Shown here: in pieces, positions 27,445 through 34,336 of the stretch
How positions within the stretch are numbered: position 1 is the stretch's first letter
How the letters are laid out: every line of letters starts with the position of its first letter
Origin: Bacteroidota bacterium
Lineage (GTDB): Bacteria; Bacteroidota; Ignavibacteria; Kapaibacteriales; Kapaibacteriaceae
Direction: 5' to 3'
Length of the DNA: 64,000 bases
Assembly: GCA_018266735.1 (NCBI GenBank)
Contig: JAFDZT010000002.1
Coordinates: forward strand, 298,439-362,438
Notes under the pieces: model-generated
Seen by the model: the letters and a program-made list of their open reading frames with translations, nothing else
The model's database searches: none
What the model was told of the DNA's origin: nothing
Made by a program: the position numbers and the translations under genes

Positions 27445-29325
27445 TCAAGGTCGTAGCGAGGACACCCAATACGTCACCATGGGACCTTTCCCACGGACGT
27501 CAATGGGTTCGCGCTGCATGACGACAATGTCCGGAATGTCAGAGATCCTCTGCGCTACCTCGGTGGTGCAGAGGATCCTGCCCGGTAACGAGTATTGTTC
27601 CATCCTCGCGGCAACGTTCACCGTGTCTCCCCACACGTCGTAGGAAAGCCGGTCCCCGCTCATCACACCGGCGATCACCGCACCGCAATGAATGCCGATC
27701 CGAAGTCTCGAGGGATCGATCGGGAGGGGTACAGCGCCTCGCATGATGTCGAGCGCAACTCGCACAAGATCTTCCGTTTGACGGGATGCATCGTTCCCCG
27801 TCTTGCTAATGGCCATGTAGGAATCGCCAATGGTCTTGATGCGTTCGCAGTTGTGCTGGGCACATACGGAGTCAAAGGCGCGGAAGAGATCTTCCAGCAT
27901 CGTGATCAGATCTTCCGGTTCCGTTTCTGCGGCAAGCGTCGTGAAGCCAACGATGTCGGCGAAGAGGATCGTTACGTCAGGGATGCGGTCGGCGATGTGC
28001 GTTTCGCCATTCATGAGGCGATCGGCGATATGGATCGGGAGTACAGATTGAAGCACTCTCGTTCGTTCTTCTTCACGCGTACGGAGTTGCTCACGATCGC
28101 TCTCAAGCTGAGCACGCGCCTTCGTGATCTGGATGGTGTGTTCCATCTCACGTTCGACAACGGATGCTTGAAGACGACCGCATTCCTTCTGGATCTCAAC
28201 AGCCTCTCGATATCGCTCGTCTTCGACGAGCCAGTCCACGAGCATGGCCCCGATCTGAACAGCGCGACGAATGTTCGACGCGTCCACAAAGAGCCGAAGG
28301 ACGCGTTGCAATGTGCTGATGGCTTGTGGCAAGTTTCCTTGTTGCTTTTCCAGCGACGCGACTGCGGCCAGTGCCTCTCCCATGAGTGGTTGTGCCTCGG
28401 CAGCAGCAGCTCGACGAACGGCGTCGTTGGCAAAGGTGGCGCCGCGGTCCAGGTCGCCGATCGCTTCGCACACATAGGCCAACCCGATCAGCGCTCGGAT
28501 CTGCAACTCGACATGGTCGTTGTCGTCGGCAAATCGAAGCACGGCCTGATAACTCTCGCCTGCATCAGCTGCGAGACCAAGATTACGCTGTGCGATCGCT
28601 TTATTGAGTTGTACGATGGCATTGAATTGAGGGTCTCCAGTTCCGCCATTCTCGCGTTGATACGTTTCATATTCACGCAGGGCTTCTGCATCACGTCCAA
28701 GGCCTTGATAGACCGACGCCAAGTTCATTCTGATCTTCGTCACAAACTCCCGCGTCGACGCATTCAAAGGCAATGAGAGAAGCGAACGTTCATACATCAT
28801 CACGGCCTTGATATCATCCCCCATTGCCGATGTCACCGATGCCATATCGGCATGGATATAGGCAGCCACTTCGAGGAGCCCTAGTTCTGTTGCTCGATCG
28901 TGTGCCGCTGTGAACGCCAACATTGCGTCGGGCAGTCGACCAAGCGTCCGATACAGTGCCCCACGCCTCCACGCTATGGCAAGTTTCTCGATCGGTCGAT
29001 GGTCATCTTGTTCGATCGATGCGAGAAGACGGAGTCCATCTTCAATGAGATGGAGTCGCGGGAGCACGATGGTCTTCATCACCACAGCGTGCACGTGATA
29101 CAGCGCTGCCTGCATGTCCGTTCGTTCTAGCAGGACTGTAAGCGTGTCCAAGGCCAACTGATTATCGTTACCATAGAAGGCACGAAGCGCAGTGCAGAGG
29201 AGGATCTCTTCCTCCGTCATTTCATCGTCTGTGGTTTGGGAACGACGTTCAAGGAGCAACTGCCCCGCAGCTTTGTCAGCGCAGAGAAAGGCTCGATCGA
29301 TCAGCGTGCTACGAGGGACTTCCAT
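27445..29325 (-). CDS. Class III adenylate cyclase with TPR-like N-terminal region
   Basis: 626 residues. The first 380 or so are helical repeats consistent with TPRs (blocks such as LGLAADAGESYQAVLRFADDN). A coiled coil follows (about 385-430, EREEERTRVLQSV style), then a C-terminal class III nucleotidyl cyclase domain at about 443-620. The metal-binding Asp are in ILFADIVGFT and RIKTIGDSYMA; the adenine-selecting Lys in IKTIGD and Asp in SYDVWGDTVN point to ATP rather than GTP; the transition-state Arg is in NVAARME. It is soluble. It overlaps the end of ccmF by 17 nt, making it the last gene of the ccm operon. Confidence 0.88.
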   Translation of the reverse strand: MEVPRSTLIDRAFLCADKAAGQLLLERRSQTTDDEMTEEEILLCTALRAFYGNDNQLALDTLTVLLERTDMQAALYHVHAVVMKTIVLPRLHLIEDGLRLLASIEQDDHRPIEKLAIAWRRGALYRTLGRLPDAMLAFTAAHDRATELGLLEVAAYIHADMASVTSAMGDDIKAVMMYERSLLSLPLNASTREFVTKIRMNLASVYQGLGRDAEALREYETYQRENGGTGDPQFNAIVQLNKAIAQRNLGLAADAGESYQAVLRFADDNDHVELQIRALIGLAYVCEAIGDLDRGATFANDAVRRAAAAEAQPLMGEALAAVASLEKQQGNLPQAISTLQRVLRLFVDASNIRRAVQIGAMLVDWLVEDERYREAVEIQKECGRLQASVVEREMEHTIQITKARAQLESDREQLRTREEERTRVLQSVLPIHIADRLMNGETHIADRIPDVTILFADIVGFTTLAAETEPEDLITMLEDLFRAFDSVCAQHNCERIKTIGDSYMAISKTGNDASRQTEDLVRVALDIMRGAVPLPIDPSRLRIGIHCGAVIAGVMSGDRLSYDVWGDTVNVAARMEQYSLPGRILCTTEVAQRISDIPDIVVMQREPIDVRGKGPMVTYWVSSLRP

Positions 29326-31612
29326 CTTGCACTCTCGCCATTCGTGACCAACGTACGATGGAGAAGAAGAAGCCCAGCACCATGGTGATCACACCGATCC
29401 ACACAAGGGAGATGAGAGGCTTCACCGAGAGTTCGATCGTGAAGATCTCCTTCGGAACGGGCGTTGGCTTCGTTCCGTCGCGGAAGGCGAACTCGCCTTT
29501 CGACTTTGTCGGATCTGCGTTGTTGCGCTCGATGCGTGTGAGGGCCACATCGTAATGCGTACCCGGGATGGTTGTCCAGACAGGATCGAATGACGGTCCG
29601 CCGGCTCCGGTCCCAATGCGCGTGAGCGCCTTGAAGGACGGTGCTGGAGCGCTCTGTGACGGCACCGATAGCATGGCGGCCATCTGCATGCGACCATCGG
29701 GGGTCTGCCCTTCTTCCATTGGCATCGTGAATCGCTCAAGTTGCAACGAGATCGTTGTATCAAGTGGCATCACGAACGTGGAGCCACGTTGGACCGTTGT
29801 CTTGTGGAAGACGTTCTCATACTCCGTGGCCTTCGGCGACACGTAGAGATCGTTCAAGATGCCCCAGCGAATGCCCGGTTCGAGGAAGGGACTCATTCGA
29901 CGATTGAAGTCACTAAAGTACAAGATCGGATGAAGCACGGCCGTTTCACCATTGCGTTCCACGGTCACCGAATAGGCGAACTTCTCTCTGTCCTTGAACT
30001 GCAATTCGATCTGTTCCTTGCCATTGAACGTCACCGTCATCCCTGCCACCTTCACCGGCTTGCCGATCTCCATGATGACGTGGTGCATCTCTGTGTAGAG
30101 CGACGACGTGATCACACCAAAGACCAGTATGGCAATGCCGACGTGCGAGATGTAGGCGCCCATCATGGACGGACTCTTGCGCATGAAGGACCATCCCATT
30201 TGCACGTTCACCACGAGGGAGAACCATGCACAGAAGGCCAACGTCACGGAGAGGGCATCGCGGATGCCGAGCACCACGGTGATGATGGTCGTGCCGACAG
30301 AAATGGCAACGGCCCAGAGAATGCGGTTCTGCAAGAGATGCCGTGGAGTGGAACGCCACTGCACGATCAGGGCCAATGCATTGGTGATCAAGATCAGTGG
30401 CAACAGGATCGCATGGACCTTGTTGTAGAAGTCGATGTTGACGGCAACCTTGGGTTGACCGATCACTTCCATGATCACGGGCCACGATGTGCCGATGGTC
30501 ACGAAGATGGCGCTGGCCATGATGAGGGCACCACCGATCGACAGCATGAACTCACGCGTCGTCACGCTGAACTCTTCACGTCGAATGTTCATGTCGGCAC
30601 GTCTCTTCAAGATCAACACCGCACCAAGCACACTGAAGGTGAGCATGAAGGCGAGCAGGATCCAGAAGGCGAACTTGCCGGGGTCGACGAAGGAGTGCAC
30701 GGACGTGTCGCCCAACACTCCGCTTCGCGTGAGGAACGTGGAGTACAAGACCATGACGAAGGCCGTCACGGCGAGCACCATGTTCGTCTTCACAAGTCCG
30801 TGCGTGCGTTTCTGAACGAGCATCGTATGCACGAGCGCAACAGAGACCAGCCATGGGATCAGCGATGAGTTCTCGACCGGATCCCATCCCCAGAAGCCGC
30901 CCCAGCCCAGTGTTTCATAGGCCCAGAAGCCGCCGAGCATGATACCGAAGCCAAGCACGGCCGTCCCGAAGAGCGTCCACGGAAGAGCGATGTTGATCCA
31001 CCGATGATAGTCCTTGCGCACCAATCCGGCCATGGCAAAGGCAAAGCTCACGCTCATCGATGCAAAGCCCGTGAAGAGGATCGGTGGGTGGATCGTGATC
31101 CATGCGTTGTGCAACAGTGGATTCAATCCACGCCCGTTCGCCGGAATGAATCCGTTGGCGATTCCGTCGCGTGCATACGTCTCCCACACAAAGGCAAAGG
31201 GATTCTTCGCAACAAGCAGCAAGGCAAGGAAGGTGAGGATAAGTCCGTAGAAGCTCATCACCTGTGCTTCATAGCGATGCTTGCGCGCATAGGGCATAAG
31301 TGCAAGACCGATCAGCGCCACGAGCGTCGTCCACAACAGGAAGCTTCCCTCTTGTCCGGAATAGAACGAGGCGATGAGCAAATGCAACGGGAGTTCGCGA
31401 GAGGAATAGCTCTGCACGTACGTGTACTCGAAACGGTGCTGCACGACGTTGATCACCAGCATACCGATGGCCGCTAGCAATCCGAACGTGAGCACTTGAT
31501 ACAGCACGCGTGCAGTTGGCATCACGTCGTCGCGTTTATAGCCTGCAAAGAAGAGAAGGCTTGTAAGGGCGGCAAGGCCCAACAACACGTGAATGACGAT
31601 CTGGCCGATCAT
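29309..31612 (-). CDS. ccmF: CcmF-type cytochrome c heme lyase
   Basis: A 767-residue polytopic membrane protein that attaches heme to apocytochrome c. The tryptophan-rich WWD heme-handling segment GWGGFWGWDPVENSSLIPWL is present, followed by many membrane helices. Conserved histidines lie in NAWITIHPPILFTG and nearby. A large periplasmic loop precedes the last C-terminal helix (VWIGVITMVLGFFFSI). It is longer than E. coli CcmF (about 650). It overlaps the stop of the CcmE-like gene by four bases, and its own stop lies inside the cyclase gene. CcmG/H-type thioredoxin partners are not in the window. Confidence 0.92.
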   Translation of the reverse strand: MIGQIVIHVLLGLAALTSLLFFAGYKRDDVMPTARVLYQVLTFGLLAAIGMLVINVVQHRFEYTYVQSYSSRELPLHLLIASFYSGQEGSFLLWTTLVALIGLALMPYARKHRYEAQVMSFYGLILTFLALLLVAKNPFAFVWETYARDGIANGFIPANGRGLNPLLHNAWITIHPPILFTGFASMSVSFAFAMAGLVRKDYHRWINIALPWTLFGTAVLGFGIMLGGFWAYETLGWGGFWGWDPVENSSLIPWLVSVALVHTMLVQKRTHGLVKTNMVLAVTAFVMVLYSTFLTRSGVLGDTSVHSFVDPGKFAFWILLAFMLTFSVLGAVLILKRRADMNIRREEFSVTTREFMLSIGGALIMASAIFVTIGTSWPVIMEVIGQPKVAVNIDFYNKVHAILLPLILITNALALIVQWRSTPRHLLQNRILWAVAISVGTTIITVVLGIRDALSVTLAFCAWFSLVVNVQMGWSFMRKSPSMMGAYISHVGIAILVFGVITSSLYTEMHHVIMEIGKPVKVAGMTVTFNGKEQIELQFKDREKFAYSVTVERNGETAVLHPILYFSDFNRRMSPFLEPGIRWGILNDLYVSPKATEYENVFHKTTVQRGSTFVMPLDTTISLQLERFTMPMEEGQTPDGRMQMAAMLSVPSQSAPAPSFKALTRIGTGAGGPSFDPVWTTIPGTHYDVALTRIERNNADPTKSKGEFAFRDGTKPTPVPKEIFTIELSVKPLISLVWIGVITMVLGFFFSIVRWSRMARVQDGSPS

Positions 31613-31983
31613 TGATATACCTGCGTAGCGTGGAAGTACCCGGCAAGACCACCATGGACGTGTCCTACGAAGCGAAGCTCCTGTCCCGCAGTGAACGGTG
31701 TGGTGGGCGTTGAACCGGTATAGGAAATGTGGAACTCTTTCCCGGTCGCATCGCGTGCAAGGATGGGAGCTTGTTCCCCACCATCCTCCTGATCGGTATC
31801 GAGCGGGTTGACGATGGTGACACGAACGAGCACCTTTGGTGCCTGATCGCCTTCGGTGGCAGACTCGGCCTTTGCGGCGGCCTGCGTGAAGGTGACCTCT
31901 TCCAGGGAGCCGTACGTTGAGGCCACATAGATCCCGAGCGGGATACAGATGACGGCGGCGATGATGATGAGCGTGCGCAGCAT
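31609..31983 (-). CDS. CcmE-like OB-fold membrane protein lacking the heme-binding tail
   Basis: 124 residues with one N-terminal membrane helix (about 3-22, TLIIIAAVICIPLGIYV) and a small beta-rich periplasmic domain ending FVGHVHGGLAGYFHATQVYQ. That pattern parallels the core of the neighbouring CcmE (KGRVENGRFVATDCLTKC), but this protein stops where the heme-attachment segment would be. It lies between ccmE (5-nt gap) and ccmF (four-base overlap). I interpret it as a duplicated CcmE core or an accessory subunit of the heme lyase; no name can be assigned. The ATG at 31983 is preferred, because the longer frame would overlap ccmE. Confidence 0.65.
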   Translation of the reverse strand: MLRTLIIIAAVICIPLGIYVASTYGSLEEVTFTQAAAKAESATEGDQAPKVLVRVTIVNPLDTDQEDGGEQAPILARDATGKEFHISYTGSTPTTPFTAGQELRFVGHVHGGLAGYFHATQVYQ

Positions 31984-31988
31984 GGGAC

Positions 31989-32378
31989 CTACGTGCCTCG
32001 CTTCAGATCGCCGGCATTGCCTTCGTACTTGGACGGACATTTTGTCAAACAATCCGTGGCAACGAATCTGCCGTTCTCCACGCGTCCTTTGACAACGATG
32101 CTCTCGGCGATCTCGAAATTGTTCGGCTTGGGTCCGTGCAGCACCACCGGGATCACAGCATTGTTCTCATCACGCATCACGAACGTGAATTCATTGGTTG
32201 CGCTGTTGTACTTCGACCCTTCCTCCTTCACCCAATGCCCTACCACCTGTACGGTCTTCCCGAGTTGTTCGGCCTTGCCAAGGTTGGCGTACTCGATGGA
32301 AGATGACGAGAGCGAGAAGATCCCGATGACCACGCAGGCCAGGGCAATGATGCCGCCGATCAAATAGCGCTTGTTCAT
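31989..32378 (-). CDS. ccmE: CcmE heme chaperone, cysteine (CxxxY) type
   Basis: 129 residues: an N-terminal membrane anchor (about 5-24) and a periplasmic OB-fold (VQVVGHWVKEEGSKYN, FTFVMRDENNAVIPVVLHGPKPNNF). The chaperone accepts heme from CcmABC and delivers it to CcmF. In E. coli the covalent heme ligand is His in HxxxY. Here the segment is CPSKY, with Cys114 and Tyr118, the variant described for archaeal and some sulfate-reducer CcmE proteins. An extra Cys110 is nearby (CLTKC). The start overlaps the stop of the ccmD-like gene (ATGA). Confidence 0.9.
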   Translation of the reverse strand: MNKRYLIGGIIALACVVIGIFSLSSSSIEYANLGKAEQLGKTVQVVGHWVKEEGSKYNSATNEFTFVMRDENNAVIPVVLHGPKPNNFEIAESIVVKGRVENGRFVATDCLTKCPSKYEGNAGDLKRGT

Positions 32379-32515
32379 CGTTTGGATCCGATCGATCGTT
32401 CAAGGGTGCGGAGTCGATGCTCGATGCGTGTGAGATACCATGCAATGCCCGCCCAAATGATCAGCGCCGTTGCAAGGACCACATACGTTGGGTTCTGTGT
32501 GAGGAAATCCATCAT
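32375..32515 (-). CDS. CcmD-like small membrane protein
   Basis: 46 residues: one membrane helix (about 11-28, YVVLATALIIWAGIAWYL) followed by a basic tail (RIEHRLRTLERS). This is the size, topology and position of CcmD, which helps release heme-loaded CcmE from CcmABC. The sequence is too short for firm homology. It fits the gap between ccmC and ccmE exactly, with four-base ATGA overlaps at both ends. The second Met (32512) is an alternative start. Confidence 0.75.
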   Translation of the reverse strand: MMDFLTQNPTYVVLATALIIWAGIAWYLTRIEHRLRTLERSIGSKR

Positions 32516-33528
32516 GCTTGATCCTCCTTGATGGTCCGCTCTGCGATCGACGTGCGATAGCGCAGATTCGTCAACCAGAAATAGACGAGAGTGAACGAGA
32601 ACAGCGAGAGTGCGAAGAGCACTTGTTTGGTGGGGTTGATCGCATCGGACTTCGGACTCAGGAGCGGACCTGCATTCGTGTCGTCCGAACTTCCGGGATG
32701 AAGACCCGGAAGGAGGCGAGGTAGCACGAACATCAAGAACGGAACGGTCACAAAGGCTACAATGCTGTACACACTGCTCAATCGAGCGCGACGTTCGGCA
32801 TCGGCAATGCTGTTGCGCAAGAGGAAGTAGGCGGCGTAGATGAGCAGGAGGACCAAGATCGAGCTTTCGCGCGGGTCCCAGTTCCAGAACGATCCCCAGT
32901 TGAACTTTGCCCACACGGCGCCGGTAACGGTGGCCAGGACGCAATAGAGGGTGCCGAGACTGGCGGCGGCGGCTGACATGGCGTCGAGGTTCAGATCGCG
33001 CGACCGAAGGTAGCGGATGCCGAAGATCATGCTGATCATGTAGGCGCACAAGGCAACCCACGACATGGGCACATGGAAGAAGATGATCCGAGCACGCTCT
33101 TCGAGCCCCATGATGTAGGGCAACGTCACGGCCGGATCAACGCTCGAGACCGCTCGTTCGCCAACACTGCGCACGATGCGATCGTGCTGTCCGCGTGTCA
33201 CGTTGATGATCACATGGTGACCGGCGAGATCACGAACTCCCCCGCCCTCAAGGGCGACGGTAAGGTCGTCGATGCGTGCATCGCGCAAGGTCGAGTCGTC
33301 GACCACCACGCAATAGAATGGAACAACCTTGGACGAGTCGGCACGCGAGGCCATGATCACGTCCGTGAGGGTACCGCCGATCGGAGGTGCGATGGCCGCG
33401 ATCACGGTCACCGTCACGCTCAAGAGCGTGAGAACGATCCACCATCGCGGCTTCGGCGCACGCAGCGACGGAAGGAAGCCCAGCAGCAGGCCTAGGCCAA
33501 CTCCACCGAGCATAAGAGCGAACTTCAT
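32512..33528 (-). CDS. ccmC: CcmC-type heme exporter with N-terminal extension
   Basis: 338 residues. The core (about 146-325) has six membrane helices, heme-ligand His152 in FFHVPMSWVA, the WWD motif WGSFWNWDPRES (about 211-222) and a second His in LPGLHPGSSD. The core handles heme for transfer to CcmE. Unlike E. coli CcmC (about 245 residues), it carries roughly 95 extra N-terminal residues: one or two hydrophobic segments (about 3-20 and 30-48) and a small extracytoplasmic domain (about 60-130). A minus-strand TAATTTAG box sits 6 nt before the ATG but is shared with the upstream stop codon, so it may be chance. Confidence 0.9.
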   Translation of the reverse strand: MKFALMLGGVGLGLLLGFLPSLRAPKPRWWIVLTLLSVTVTVIAAIAPPIGGTLTDVIMASRADSSKVVPFYCVVVDDSTLRDARIDDLTVALEGGGVRDLAGHHVIINVTRGQHDRIVRSVGERAVSSVDPAVTLPYIMGLEERARIIFFHVPMSWVALCAYMISMIFGIRYLRSRDLNLDAMSAAAASLGTLYCVLATVTGAVWAKFNWGSFWNWDPRESSILVLLLIYAAYFLLRNSIADAERRARLSSVYSIVAFVTVPFLMFVLPRLLPGLHPGSSDDTNAGPLLSPKSDAINPTKQVLFALSLFSFTLVYFWLTNLRYRTSIAERTIKEDQA

Positions 33529-33539
33529 AGGGGGCTAAA

Positions 33540-33980
33540 TTACGCAGTACGACGCTTCGTCAGGACGAGCATGTTTCTGTTCGAGGTGGGGCCGCACGGA
33601 ACGTAGTCGATCATGTCCATCACACGGCGCATGATCAGAATGCCAAGACCACCGTTTCGACGTTCTTGCAGATACGTGGGCATATCCGGGACCTCTGCAC
33701 TGCTCGGATCGAATGGTGTGGCCGTATCGCAGATGCGGACGGTAACAGCATCCGATTCGATGGCCAAGGACACTTCCACACTCTGCGTGGGGTCGTTGTG
33801 ATAGGCATGCCGGATCAGGTTCGAACAGGCTTCGTCGACGGCAAGCACGATACCATTCTCTTCGAACTCGCTGAATCCTGCGGCGCGGATGCGCTCGCGC
33901 AGGAATTCGCGGATCTCATGAAGATGGTCCGTGGTTGCCGGCACGTTGATCGTGCCACTATGGGAGGCGTTGAACGTCAT
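33540..33980 (-). CDS. Anti-sigma factor-type serine kinase (HATPase, RsbW/SpoIIAB-like)
   Basis: 146 residues of the GHKL ATPase fold. N-box LAVDEACSNLIRHAY contains the catalytic Glu and metal-binding Asn. The G1 region is ICDTATPFDP and G2 is NGGLGILIMRRVMD. Such kinases phosphorylate a STAS protein and bind a sigma factor or other target. The STAS partner is encoded immediately upstream with a four-base overlap. The sigma factor itself is not in the window, so the output is unknown. It ends 11 nt before ccmC. Confidence 0.9.
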   Translation of the reverse strand: MTFNASHSGTINVPATTDHLHEIREFLRERIRAAGFSEFEENGIVLAVDEACSNLIRHAYHNDPTQSVEVSLAIESDAVTVRICDTATPFDPSSAEVPDMPTYLQERRNGGLGILIMRRVMDMIDYVPCGPTSNRNMLVLTKRRTA

Positions 33981-34336
33981 GCCTCCAGACTCGGAAATGC
34001 CTGTTTTGCTTCTTCCACGGTCGGATAGATCTCGAACAGCACGGGAAATCCGAGCAGGTCGAAGACCGTGAACACCTTCGGCTTCATCGCCGCCAACTTG
34101 ATATCGCCACCGTCGGAACGGATCGATTCGATAAAGACCATAAACACTCCTAGACCGGCACTACTGATGTATTCGAGGTCTGCGAAGTTCACCACGATGC
34201 GTCGACATCCATTGGTGATGGCCGCACTCATGATCGATTCGAGTTCCGTGGCCGTGTGTGCATCAAGATATCCAGCAAGGTCGATGCAACAGATCCCACG
34301 TTCGTCCTGTTGCGTCAATGCCGTGAATTGATTCAT
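33977..34336 (-). CDS. STAS-domain anti-sigma factor antagonist
   Basis: 119 residues covering a single STAS domain. The likely phosphorylation site is in DLEYISSAGLGVFMVF, where Ser-Ser precedes AGLG as in SpoIIAA and RsbV. It is expected to be phosphorylated by the HATPase encoded downstream (33540) and dephosphorylated by the PP2C phosphatase encoded upstream (34333). Both neighbours overlap it by four bases, so the three proteins are made from one coupled message. Confidence 0.92.
   Translation of the reverse strand: MNQFTALTQQDERGICCIDLAGYLDAHTATELESIMSAAITNGCRRIVVNFADLEYISSAGLGVFMVFIESIRSDGGDIKLAAMKPKVFTVFDLLGFPVLFEIYPTVEEAKQAFPSLEA

Noticed and set aside
27595-28776. 393-codon plus-strand frame opposite the cyclase
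   Set aside because: Shadow of the TPR-cyclase gene; its Arg/His-rich translation matches no family.
29741-30868. 375-codon plus-strand frame opposite ccmF
   Set aside because: Antisense to ccmF; low-complexity His/Asp/Glu translation without motifs.
32375-33061. 228-codon minus frame overlapping ccmC in another frame
   Set aside because: Only its last 46 codons are supported as the CcmD-like protein; the rest is a shadow of ccmC.
33535-33542. TAATTTAG box 6 nt before ccmC as a leaderless promoter
   Set aside because: Its first three bases are the stop codon of the upstream kinase gene, so the match may be chance; not counted with the others.
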